A stretch of 64,000 nucleotides of DNA from Scalesia atractyloides (taxonomy: Eukaryota; Streptophyta; Magnoliopsida; Asterales; Asteraceae). The notes under the pieces are model-generated. The model worked only from the letters and a program-made list of their open reading frames with translations. It did no database searches and was not told the DNA's origin. Position numbers and translations under genes: made by a program. The stretch spans positions 32,687,725 through 32,751,724 of the forward strand of contig CAMTDV010000013.1 in assembly GCA_947069175.1 (NCBI GenBank). Direction: 5' to 3'. This document shows, in pieces, positions 9,891-20,395 of the stretch (the stretch's first letter is position 1; every line of letters begins with the position of its first letter).

Positions 9891-10365
9891 CATAAAGTAA
9901 AACCCTTCATATGGGGACCTAAACAAGAAGAAGCCTTCCAAACCCTTAAGCAAAAGCTTTGTGACGCACCTATCCTCACACTTCCTGAAGGTTACGATGA
10001 CTTTGTAGTATATTGCGACGCGTCAGGGCAAGGACTAGGCTGTGTACTGATGCAAAGAGGAAAAGTGATAGCCTATGCTTCTAAGCAACTCAAAGTTCAT
10101 GAGAAGAACTACACCACCCACGACCTAGAACTTGGAGCCATTGTGTTCGCTCTCAAGATATGGAGACATTACCTCTACGGTACCAAGTGTGAAATATACA
10201 CTGACCACAAGAGTCTCCAACATATCTTCAACCAAAAGGAGTTGAATATGAGGCAACGAAGATGGGTCGAACTTCTTAACGACTACGACTGTGAAATTCG
10301 GTATCATCCTGGCAAGGCAAACGTGGTGGCCGATGCGCTCAGTCGAAAAGGTTATGCAAACTCCA
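9885..10365 (+). pseudogene. Element A RNase H region
   Basis: It degrades the RNA strand of the hybrid during reverse transcription. The segment is in one frame and includes VYCDASGQGLGCVLMQ (first Asp), the E of LELGAIVFAL, the D of IYTDHKSLQHIF and the D of VVADALSR, so all four expected carboxylates are present. This is the best preserved enzyme of element A. Confidence 0.85.
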
Positions 10366-11390
10366 TTCATCTTCTATGTTCGCAAATCATAACCGACATC
10401 AAAGATCGAATCCGAGAAGCCCAACATGTTTCTGTAACAGAAAATGACGTACGCGATGGGCTGTCTTGTGGAGCGAAACTTAAAATCGAAACCAAATCCG
10501 AGGTATTCTATACTATCTAAATCGCATATGGATTCCTGATCACAATAACCTTCGTGATTTCCTTATGAATGAGGCGCACAAAACACGGTACTCTGTACAC
10601 CCAGGAGCCGACAAGATGTATCAAGACCTTCGATACACCTATTGGTGGCCTGGCATGAAAAAGGATATTGCTGTTTTTGTTTCCAAATGCCTTACCTGTT
10701 CCAAAATAAAAGCTGAACATCAAAGACCTTCAGGACTTCTAGTCCAACCGAAATACCTGTGTGGAAGTGGGAAAACATTACCATGGATTTCATTACCGGG
10801 TTACCTCGCACCTCCAGTGGGTATGACACCATATGGGTAATCATTGATCGTCTTACAAAATCAGCTCACTTCATTACGATTCGCGAGGACTTCAAGAATG
10901 AGAAGTTAGCTCGTATCCACATCAGCGAGATCGTAAGCCGTCATGGTGTACCTTTAAGCATCATTTCAGGCCGTGATGGTCGTTTCACTTCACGAACATG
11001 GCAAGCTGTACAAACCGCCTTGGGTACACGATTAGACCTCAGTACCGCTTTTCATCCTCAAACTGATGGACAATCTGAACCACCATCCAAACTCTTGAAG
11101 ACATGCTTCGAGCATGTGTCATAGACTTCAAAGGGAATTGGGACGCTCATCTACCATTAGTTGAATTTTCGTACAACAATAGCTATCATTCGAGTATCGG
11201 CATGGCTCCTTTCGAAGCTTTATATGGTCGTAAGTGCTGATCACTAGTATGTTGGCACGAAATTGGAGAAGCACAAATCACCGGTCCAGAATTAATCCAA
11301 GAAACAACAGATAAGATCCATCAAATTCGAAACAATCTTCTAGCGGCACAAAGTCGTCAAAAGAGTTATGCAGACAAACGACGAAAGCCC
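10366..11390 (+). pseudogene. Element A integrase region
   Basis: It would catalyse cDNA insertion. The zinc-binding part lies at 10565-10740 (HPGADKMYQDLRYTYWWPGM; CLTC). The core follows: MDFITGLP (first Asp), then SGRDGRF near 10967, where the family has S-D-R-D, so the second catalytic Asp is Gly, then FHPQTDGQSE (Glu). Frameshifts occur at about 10755 and 11085, and a TGA follows GRKC at about 11238. The linker to the C-terminal part (DKIHQIRNNLLAAQSRQ) is recognisable. The element could not integrate using its own enzyme. Confidence 0.85.
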
Positions 11391-11837
11391 TTGGAGTTTA
11401 ACATTCGTGATCAAGTACTTTTAAAAGTATCACCGTGGAAGGGAGTGGTTCGTTTTGGCCAGAAAGGCAAGCTAGCACCACGCTACGTAGGACCTTTCAA
11501 GATACTCGAAAGAGTAGGACCTGTAGCATACAAGCTTGACCTACCAGAAGAGCTCAACAGAATTCAGCCCACATTCCACGTATCAAACTTGAAGAAGTGC
11601 CTCGCCGATGAAAACCTCCATATTCCTCTAGAAGACATTCAATTCGATGAATCTATGCATTTCATAGAAAGACCAGTAGAAATTATGGACTTCGGAGAGA
11701 AGCGTTTAAGACGAAGTCGTATTCCAATTGTCAGGGTACGCTGGGAGTCGAAACGAGGACCTGAGTTTACTTGGGAACGTGAAGACTCAATGCACGAAAA
11801 ATACCCGCATCTTTTTCCTGTTACCACTACTACTTAA
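11391..11837 (+). pseudogene. Element A integrase C-terminus with chromodomain
   Basis: One open frame. It covers the GPY/F-type region (FGQKGKLAPRYVGPFKILER, then VAYKLDLP and FHVSNLKKC) and ends in a chromodomain (RPVEIMDFGEKRLRRSRIP, VRVRWESKRG, FTWEREDSM, YPHLF). In chromoviruses this module directs insertion towards particular chromatin. The frame is intact from about 11225 to the TAA, so this is the longest undamaged pol piece. Confidence 0.88.
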
Positions 11838-11856
11838 ATTTCGGGGCGAAATTTCT

Positions 11857-11871
11857 AAAAGTAGGGGATAC
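11857..11871 (+). other. Polypurine tract of element A
   Basis: AAAAGTAGGGGATAC adjoins the 3' LTR TGTAAC, with an inverted TTTCGGGGCGAAA hairpin just upstream. Equivalent sequences precede the 3' LTRs of B and C. Confidence 0.85.
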
Positions 11872-12060
11872 TGTAACATCCGTCGAAAATCGGGTTTCCA
11901 AACCCGCTTCGTTTATTAATCAAACATCCAATTATAAAAATTTCATTTCGTATTTATTGTCAATATTAATTTTAAACAATACATATTTAATAAACATATT
12001 AGAATTTAAAAACTATAATTATTAAAAAGTAAAAATAAGTGCTTAAAAAATAAAAATCAA

Positions 12061-12125
12061 GCTGCCGGGTTTCGAACCCGGGTCAGCCGGGTCACCAAAC
12101 AACCACAACACCACTCCGCCACACG
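12061..12125 (-). repeat. Inverted tRNA-like module, 3' LTR of A
   Basis: The minus strand shows GTGTGGCGGAGTGG, then a perfect T-arm: CCGGG, loop TTCGAAA, CCCGG. It preserves the ancestral stem lost in the 5' LTR copy. Confidence 0.72.
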
Positions 12126-12982
12126 CTGTCTTTTGTTAATATAATGAAACAATTAATACTTATAATAAAACTCGAAATCAAATTCAGTAATCAGCGCGCC
12201 AAATCCGCAGTCGCCGGAAATACCGACGATTTCGCTAAATTTCGACCGTTCCCTTTGACTGAACGCGTGAATTAACTTCGGCATCGGTTATAACCGATGT
12301 CTAATCCCCCAATTCAAGTCGTAACCGCCGGAGAAACATTGACCACGAATCAAGATCAGATTCGGACTCGATTCATTCTGTTTCTTCCCTATAAATACAC
12401 ACCCAAGTCTCTGGTAACCTTTTCGCTCAAAATCGCACAATTTATCGAAGTCTTAGCACTCGCCGGAGAAATTCTGCACTCGCCGGAATTTCACTGGAAA
12501 ACCGAGACTTACACCAAATCGGTAAATTTCTCGACTCTTTCGTTTTCAATCCATTGTTAGACGTATACTAACTTCAATCCTTCAACCAGAATCGGTTCCA
12601 GACGACGTTGCCGGAAATTCTGCACTCGCCGGAAAATCTCTGGAAATTCCGAAATCACACTGTAAATCGGTACAATCATCTAAACCCCCTGATATCTCTT
12701 GTTTAGTCACTTAATTTCACAACTCATTGATCAAAACTGTTAATTGATCCGCTCAGACGGAATTCACAAATCAGAGCCGACGACCCTTGCCGGAGTTCTG
12801 AGGAAAACATCCTGTTTGGTACAATTCTGTTCTTTAATCTCATTATCTAATACTTTCCAACCAATTATAAGTTTCGATAATCGAATTAAACAAAAACAGT
12901 CGGGCATCTGGTTCTGTGTCTTTATAAATGAAGAAGACGAAGGCGATGTGTGTATAAGTTTAATTAAAACTGAATATTATAC

Positions 12983-13400
12983 CGGGTTAGACACACAGTC
13001 CAGTGGTGGACTGTGTGCAAATTTAATATCATGGTCCCGAGTTCGAGTCCTAACACGCTGCCCGGTTCTTACAAATTTCCAACCATTTTTAATACTGATA
13101 TATATTAAGACGCAGATAGTATATAAATGTAATTAAAATCGCATATCATTCGGGTTAGTCACACAGTCCAGTTGGTCGGGTTGTGTGCAATACAAGGCTA
13201 TGGACGCGGGTTCGAGTCCAGGCCCTCACACCGGTTTAATGATTTAAAAACCTTTTTAAATTAAACAGAATTCTGAATAATCTAAATAGTATATAAGTAT
13301 AATTAAAATCAGAAATATTTCGGGTTAGACACGTAGCTCAGTTGGTAGAGCTGCGTGCACGCGTACGAGAGGTCCCGGGTTCGAACCTCACTCAGTGCAC
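12983..13400 (+). repeat. tRNA-like module array, 3' LTR of A (3 units)
   Basis: Units start at 12983, 13151 and 13321. Unit 1 has the perfect stem CACACAGTCC / GGACTGTGTG with loop AGTGGT. Unit 3 has TAGCTCAGTTGG and GGGTTCGAACCTC, a full match to the Pol III B-box consensus. Confidence 0.8.
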
Positions 13401-14492
13401 ACTCAACCACAGTCCAACCGGTCAACGGTCCGGTCAACGGTCAACGGCCGGTCAACGATCAAAAAGTCAAAATTTTTATTTTCTTTTTATTTATTTCATT
13501 TAATTTAAAAACCAATTAAAAATACTTAAAAATAATATTTTTAAAGTTAGGAAATGGCCTTAAACTCACAAAGATAAATCTAAAAATGCTATTAAGTTTG
13601 TTAATTAAAAGTATTAGTCTCAAATAAACTCCATTTATTTTTCGAACCATTTCGTTATTATTTTAGGTTAGTTTTCCTCGTCGATCAAATCCCAAAACTC
13701 GTGCACATCCAACATCATCAAAAGAACGCACCCAATGTGAGTGAATCTCTACCAATTCCCCGTTTTAATCATATTTTTGGGGTGTATCATGTGTCGCTTA
13801 ATTAATTATTATATTTAAACACTTGTCCATCCATCATATCCGTGATCAAATGTGTATTCAATATGTATCAATTGTTGTGTGGATATGTTTAGATTAAAGT
13901 TATCATTTTCAGTACATGCATTTCATTAGGCCCATCAGCTCCCCGTGGGAGACGGGTTGAGTACAGGTGCCTCATTCGATCGGCTCCGTTTGATTGAGCC
14001 TTGATCTCACATACATCATCATACATTTCATACGATCGGCTCCGTTTGATTGAGCCTTGATCTTACAATACATTATCATTCATGTCATATACTCATTCAA
14101 GGTGGTTTGTGATTGTTTGTTTATATATGTTTGCTCACATATGAATATTGCACAACTTTTCAATATTAAATACAACAAGAAATCAATAATAATGTTTTTA
14201 AACAAGGTTCACTCGCCAACTTTTGTTGACCCAAAATTTCCCCCATTTTACACATGATACAGGTGATCCAGTTAAGGCAAGAAACACATAAGAGGGCCTA
14301 GAAGAATAAATCAGTCTAAGCTTTGGATTGTTTTACTTAGTTCCATTTCCTTGTATTTGTATGAATTTGATTTGAACATTTAAGTTGTAATTTGAATTTA
14401 ATAAATATGAAACATTTTAGTAAACATCATGAGCTTTGGTGATAACCCAATTATGCCCCGACTCTTATTCCGCTGCGGGTCTGGGTGTGACA

Positions 14493-14497
14493 TAACG
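14493..14497. repeat. Target-site duplication of element A, right
   Basis: TAACG, matching 3751-3755. Confidence 0.9.
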
Positions 14498-15324
14498 AGA
14501 GTATGAGTTTGACATATAGGTGGCATATGTCGTATTTAGAAAGGAACATCCACAAAACAAATGAAGAAAACAAATTTGCTACATCCATAGGATGTCTTGG
14601 GCTTTGCTCATGTTTGGGCCCCCATATGTCCCCATACTTGGCCTTGGTAGTGATGCGGGCCCCCATGACTACTGGGCTCTGGTAGGGTACATATTGGTGT
14701 TGGCCTGTTAACACTCACGCCACCCGAATGAAAATCGTAAAACATGATCGCAAAATATAAGGTCGGAGGGTGCCCAGGTGTAGACACGGTGACAACTCAA
14801 ATTGGAGTTAGTTCATACGACGTTTGGTGTGGCATGCTTTGGCCTAATAGGTCCTTCGTACTCTCATCGTTAGTCCCCAGGTAGGCAAACTAGTCTGTTA
14901 TATTGGATTTATACGAATGCCAACCTAGACAGGACGTTTCCACTGCCGGTACTTGTAGCCTTCCAGTTACTACATGCCCGTCGTAGAGCTCACTTTGATG
15001 AGATTGAAAAAAATTGAAAACATCACAAAATCTTGAATAAAGAAATATGAGAATGATTTAAATATGTGGGAACTGAAACGTGCGTGATGAATGTATATGT
15101 AAGCATGTTATGTTTGACAATATGTATAACTCATTAAGTTTCGCACAAAATGATAGTGGAGGTGCTTGCATGCATTTTGTGTGTGTAACAAATATGAAAC
15201 AAATAAACATCATGAGTTTGCATGTAACCATATAAGAAATTAAAATCTAATCGACTATAGTATAGGCTCTAAGGGTCTAATAACCAATCCTATATCCCTA
15301 CAGTCAAAAGCTCTGATACTAATC
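14498..15324 (-). other. Leader and primer-site region of element B
   Basis: It is the reverse complement of the leaders of A and C; the minus strand includes CCAAGACATCCTATGGATGTAG. The primer site next to the LTR reads TTAGTATCAGAGC, one base off the canonical TGGTATCAGAGC pattern. No gene is seen. Confidence 0.75.
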
Positions 15325-15805
15325 TGTCACACCCTGACCCGCAGCGAAATGGTAGTCAGGGCATGATTGGGTTTTCATCAAAGATCAACATTTACTATAA
15401 AGTTTCATATTTATTATTTCTAATTTAAAAGGATAAATTACAACAACCACGTATACATACAAGCACAATATGTTTTAAACATAACATTCATGACTTCTTA
15501 TTTTTCTTCTAAGGCAGTTTTCTATGTATTCCTTACTTCAACCTGTTCACCTATATCATGTGTAAAAATAGGGTTTTGGGTCAACAAAAGTTGGCAAGTG
15601 AATCTTATTTAAACATTTGAACGAATTAGTTATATTGGTTATTTAAATAAAAATGAGCATAAACCAAATATGAGTAAACGCATATGCAAATGTAACCACA
15701 AACCACATATTACCAATCAATGTACACACAAGCATGAAAAATGATGAACAATGAGATCAAGGCTCAATCAGACGGAGCCAATCTAATGTGGCACCTGATG
15801 CTCAA

Positions 15806-15820
15806 CTCGTCTCCAACGAG
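15806..15820 (-). repeat. CTCGT/ACGAG hairpin in LTR B
   Basis: Five-base stem with loop TGGAG on the minus strand. It is positionally equivalent to hairpins in A and C. Confidence 0.5.
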
Positions 15821-16340
15821 GAACTGTGGGCCTAATTGAATGATTGCACGCAACTGACAAAAATGTAAATACACAATACAACAAATAACGTTTACATCAC
15901 ACGTTAAATCATATAATGGTAATAGCACAAGTGTTTGAATAAACGAAATATATGAATCGACACATGATACACCCCAAAACATGAATTAAAAGGGGAATTT
16001 ATAAGGATTCACTCACACTGGGTGCGTTTCCTTGATTGAAGACGAACACACACGAGTTTGGGATTTAACCACGAGAGAGAACTAACCTAAATATAACGCA
16101 ATAATTCGATAAATAAACAAAAGTTACTATTTTAATTTAATACTTTTTATTAGATTTTTAGGTTATTTTTTTAAAGTATTAAATGGAGTTTTAAAACCTA
16201 TAAAGTCTTGTTTTTAAATGCTTTAATTGATTCTTAATTAGTATTTCAAAGAAAATAATAATATAAAAATATATTAAAAAAAATTTGAGTCTTGTCAGGT
16301 CTGACAACTAGTCTGACCGGGTCGATGTGCATGTTTGGCA

Positions 16341-16798
16341 GCGTGTGTGAGGTTCGAACTCGTGACCTCCTGTAAACGTGCACGTAGCTCTACCAACTGA
16401 GCTATGTGTCTAACCCGAAATAATCTTGATTATCTACTATATATATATATGTATATAATATATATAACATACATATATATATATATATATTATACTAACT
16501 GAGTTAAATCATAAATTCATTTAACTAAAAATGTTTTGTAAATGGTCAAACCGGTGACAGAGGCCGGATCGAACTCGGGTCTCTTCTATCGTGTACACAC
16601 AGCCCAACCAGTTGGGCTGTGTGTCTAACCCGTTATAATACCGAATTATATTAAATTTATATACATGCTGTGAGTTAATCTGAATAAGTTTTAAAAAGAT
16701 TGGTTTTTATTTCAGATGTCGGTAATGTGTGAGTCTCGAACCCGGACATGCGTTTAATAGTTGCACACAATCCACCGCTGGACTGTGTGTCTAACCCG
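16341..16798 (-). repeat. tRNA-like module array, right LTR of B (3 units)
   Basis: Module 5' sides lie at 16417, 16632 and 16798. The interval of 215 bp is longer than in the left LTR because the AT-rich linker has expanded. Stem and TTCGA elements are as in the left LTR, with a few substitutions (TAGCTCAGTTGG here, TGGCTCAGTTGG there). Confidence 0.75.
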
Positions 16799-17383
16799 AT
16801 TAAAATACCAAATTTAATTATATTAATATACTACCAGGCTTCATTTCTTCATTGATATTACCCAGAAACCAACTGTTTAATTATAAAAAAAAATCATTTC
16901 CAATTCGATGGTTGATTTCTTTCAACATGTTACAACACAAAGATAAACAGGAGAAGTTTTTGCACAGAAACGGAGTTGATCGATATTCCGTGACTCCTCC
17001 GGCGATGAATAGAGATTTTTACGGCGACACTTGACTCGAGCAGAGAGGATTGCTTTCAGAGGGTGTTGAGTGATGTTGAGAGTGAGTGAGTTTAGATGAA
17101 TGTTAAGGTGTGATATTTATAGGCCAAATGATTTACAAGTTTTCGGTTTCAAAATCTTGATTTTAAAATCATTGATTTCCATTGGTTATAAATTGAATTG
17201 TCTTGTTTTTGTGATTTGTAACCGATGTTTGATATCGTTTACACATGTTTTTTCATAAACGAATTCGTATATTGAGCTTGATTGATCGAAGGGCGGTTAC
17301 TGGTTGAGGTTTCCAAATTTGCAGGATTTAAAATGTTAGTTTTATCATAAGAATTATTTGTTTTCACATTTAAAACAAAAGTA

Positions 17384-17450
17384 TGTGTAGATCAGTGGTG
17401 TATCTTGTGTGTGTGTTTGATGGGGACCCGGGTTCGAACCCGGTTGCCCC
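17384..17450 (+). repeat. Inverted tRNA-like module, right LTR of B
   Basis: Same sequence as 1207-1272: TAGATCAGTGG followed by a perfect CCGGGTTCGAACCCGG T-arm. Confidence 0.65.
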
Positions 17451-17689
17451 TTAAATTTTATTATTATTATTTTTTAAACTTCAATTATTAATATTATTAT
17501 TATTTATTTAATATTTTAAATTCTTTTAATTCATTTAGTAACTATAAGTTAACAACTCAAATTAAATGGTGCGTAAATACGCAACGTGACTTTAAATTAA
17601 ATACTTGAATTATTTAACGAAGCGGGTTTTAAAACCCGTTTTACAACGAATGTTACAACTAAAGGGTCATCTGATGAGTTTTCCAAGCA

Positions 17690-19197
17690 TCTCTCATCAA
17701 TCGTATCTTCCACTCTTCGTGCAGCATTCATGGCCCGTTTAGATTGCCAATCCAGTCAGGTAACTTTCGATAAACCTATTGTGTCTAAGTGTTTTGAATG
17801 TATAGTTTTAAAAGGTAAATACTTAGAACTTGAAGGTAAATTTGATCACACGAAGAAGCAACATCAGGGTTTGATTGTAGATCTGATAAAGTGCACTAAG
17901 GCAAACACAGCTCTTAAGAAAAACGAAAAGGAATTTAAAACAACAATTGAAACCTTAAAGAAAGATGTTTCTGAATTAACAAAAATGTTTTGAGAAAACA
18001 AACAACCATTAACAATTATATTAACATGCTTGAAGAAACGAAAAAGGAGTTAGCATGTGCAAAGTGTGAATATGATGCAATCAAACTCAAGTTGGACAGT
18101 TACTCCAACTCAATATATGTTTTGGATCACATCATAAGTGTTCAAAAGAAGAAAGGTGATGTGAAATGCATTGTTATCAGGCTTGTCCTCTCCGATTAGG
18201 CACAATTACACCAAAATGCCAGATGACGAAGATATGCCACGTTTGAACCCATGTTCCATTGGATCTAGCTGAATTTACAGCTGGTCTAGGGTTCACTAAG
18301 GGCACATCTTCAAGTCAAGGTCAATCGGATGATCAATGACTCCAAGTCTATGAATGATCAAAATCCTCCCATTATTGAGTATTATGATAGTTCGGATGAT
18401 GAGTCAGATGAGGACAAACCTAAGCAGTCAGATACGGTAACAAAAGAGGAAAATATACCTCTCGAAAAACAAATTCTCTATGATCCTCCAGCGAAACCAT
18501 GTGTGACTGCCCATGTCAAGATTGCTGAAGCTCATGTTGAAACTTGTGAAAGCATGAACTTGCTTTATACGTTGATTGGTTCCGACAAAGTTTACTCAAA
18601 CAAAGATTTTCCCATCAAAAATATCAATCAATCTCTGATTGGTAAAGTTTTCGAGGATTCAACTAGTAAGTTTTGGGGTAATTCGAGCCCAAGAGTTGTA
18701 GTAACTCAGTGTGCTCCTCTCCTAAAATCCGAAGTTAGAAAGAAATGTGGAAATCAAAACTTGAAACCTCAAAGCAAAATCATGCTAACCAAGGAAATAG
18801 AAAACGCAAACAGAGCCAAAACAAGAAGAAAATTCAAAATGTGAACTTCGTAAAATCCCGAGGGACTGATAAAATCGAATCCTTTGAAAACAAATCCAAC
18901 ACGGATTTTGTTAAACAAAATAGAATTTTGAAGAGACACATTCAGAACAACTACATACAATACACAAATTGTTGTGATGTAGGACCAAGTACCTCAAGAT
19001 CAAAAAGTTCATCATCAAGCTATCACATTTATAATACTCCGAGGTTTGTTGAGCGGAGATCATGCTTTGAGTTGTCAAAAATTGTCCATATCTCACAAAG
19101 GGAAAAGCAAAATTTGGCGCGCCCCGTAGTAAACGTTACCATGCTAAATCTGTTTCGCCAAAACAAGACCCTCATCTTATTAAACAACGAGAAATGA
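17690..19197 (+). pseudogene. Copia gag remnant
   Basis: The first frame (17730-17993) is Lys/Glu/Leu-rich with coiled-coil character (KFDHTKKQHQGLIVDLIK and LKKDVSELTKMF) and ends in TGA. The next frame, from about 17990, continues it (TINNYINMLEETKKELACAK). After another break comes an acidic patch, EYYDSSDDESDEDKPKQSD (about 18380-18440), then a basic Lys/Arg/Asn stretch. A zinc-knuckle-like CFELSKIVHIS sits near 19062, where the family has CFKCG.IGH, so the second Cys is lost. It is a clear pseudogene. Confidence 0.7.
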
Positions 19198-19417
19198 AAC
19201 AAAGTTGGAAATAACAAAAAGTTACTAAAAAGGCTTTAAAACAGGAAGTTGTCCAAACACAATCGGTAAAAGCGAATGTTAAAATTGAGAAACAAAAACA
19301 GATTTGGAAACCAAAATCGGTAATTGTTTCATGGGGAGCTCAATCCATTCCGAATAATTGGGAAAACAAAGTTCCAATTCTCGATGATGTCGGACGACCC
19401 AAGTCAATGAAGGCTTG

Positions 19418-19600
19418 GGTCCCCATCTCCAACTAATCTTTAATGAGTGTGCAGGATGTTCCAGAGGAACTATTGATAATCATAAAATTGTTGATAGTGG
19501 AGTATCGAGGCACAAGATAGGCGACATGCGGCTCCAAAACATCATTATATCTAGGAGTTATTGCCTTTGTTGGAGAGAAAGAGAAGATAATGTCCAATGA
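19418..19600 (+). pseudogene. Copia aspartic protease remnant
   Basis: IVDSGVSRHKIGDM at about 19487-19528 corresponds to the copia protease active site (D-S-G-x-S-R-H-M-T-G). The upstream VPILDDVGRPKSMKAWVP segment (about 19372-19425) is the usual gag-protease linker of this group but lies in another frame. Confidence 0.65.
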
Positions 19601-19839
19601 GTGAAGAAAGTTTGGTGAATAAAGTTGATAACTTAGACAAGATGAAAAACAACCAACAAATTGTTTATTTAAGGATTGGATCAGATCCACAGGATAGGTT
19701 CAATCGAAATGTACGCGCCTGCAACACGTAAGAAGATTATCAAAGATTCATGTCTTATATCTTCCACAAGAAGTTCACAGCTTACAAGATGATCGTGCAG
19801 TGTACATTTCTCCATGGGTGTGGTTGAAGAAAATGTGTT

Positions 19840-20395
19840 TGGTTGAACAAACCTACCGAGTGTGCGGATGCCTTGGCGTGGTTTGAACAACCGCACACTA
19901 CTTCTCAAGGAGAAAGACGAAGACCTTTGCTGGTGCAAAAACATGTGGACAACATCATGTATGGACCGTCAAAAGATGATGTGTACAAGCTTCTCCACAT
20001 GCTCTCTTGCTTCTTACCAGTCGGACCCGGAGGTTTATGATCTTGTTGCTGTGAAGAGATTTCTTAGTTATATGAAGTAGCTGCAAAATCGACCTTGAAA
20101 TCCATACCGGGTGGATATTCAGTTGGGAGAGTATACAAATCCCTTGCAATGCACATAGCAATTGTAGGATTACGGTTTTAATTTCTATTCTCTCCTATCT
20201 CTGTTGATATTTAAGCTACTTTATAGATTTCTAAAATCTCGTACAGCACTCCAGACCAAACACATTGATCTCGAGTATCACCTCACACGTGATTGTTTCA
20301 ATATGAAACTCATCAATGTTGTTTTGGTCCACACCGATTACCAATGTGCCAACTCTTTTTTTTTCAAAATTTTGATAAATCATTTTTTATAAATT
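19840..20395 (+). pseudogene. Copia RT and RNase H scraps
   Basis: HVDNIMYGPSKDD (about 19936-19974) is the copia catalytic box region, normally Y-V-D-D, with the second Asp now Asn. RTALQTKHIDLEYHLTRDCF (about 20235) and VHTDYQCANSFF (about 20325) match the end of copia RNase H. The integrase and the fingers/palm are deleted. Confidence 0.6.

Larger units (their letters stand above)
3756..14492 (+). mobile_element. Element A: Ty3/gypsy chromovirus-type LTR retrotransposon (complete structure, defective coding)
   Basis: The LTR pair is 3756-6362 and 11872-14492, flanked by perfect 5-bp TSDs. The internal order is primer site complementary to initiator tRNA-Met, leader, gag, protease, RT, RNase H, integrase, C-terminal chromodomain and polypurine tract. 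Pol order with a terminal chromodomain places it among chromoviruses; Tekay-like is my best guess. The two LTRs differ by roughly 2% in the stretches I compared, plus scattered small indels. Coding capacity is destroyed by many frameshifts and stops, and by loss of an Asp in both the RT and the integrase active sites. Confidence 0.93.
11872..14492 (+). repeat. Element A 3' LTR
   Basis: 2621 bp against 2607 bp for the 5' copy, with the same ends. A few substitutions per 120 bases and several 1-3 base indels are visible between the copies. Confidence 0.93.
1..17657 (-). mobile_element. Element B: gag-only Ty3/gypsy LTR retrotransposon, interrupted by element A
   Basis: Reading the minus strand, the order is 5' LTR (17657-15325), primer-site region, leader (to 14498), gag (3736-2394), a short 3' segment with a chromodomain scrap, polypurine tract (about 1484-1468) and 3' LTR (1467 to beyond the window start). 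Element A with its TAACG duplication splits the leader just upstream of the gag ATG. Without A the internal region is only about 3.1 kb, and no protease, reverse transcriptase, RNase H or integrase core is present. Leader, gag and LTR ends match elements A and C, so B belongs to the same chromovirus-related lineage in a non-autonomous, TR-GAG-like form. The outer end of the left LTR (about 815 bp judging by the right copy) lies outside the window, so the TSD cannot be checked. Confidence 0.85.
15325..17657 (-). repeat. Element B 5' LTR
   Basis: On the minus strand it starts TGTAACATTCG at 17657 and ends CAGGGTGTGACA at 15325 (2333 bp). The minus-strand TATA box is at about 17113-17121. AT microsatellites lie at about 16437-16494 and differ from those in the left LTR (about 282-312). 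Confidence 0.9.

Noticed and set aside
7173..11837. Programmed frameshifting between gag and pol in element A
   Set aside because: Breaks occur at many unrelated places, inside domains, with stops; this is decay rather than recoding.
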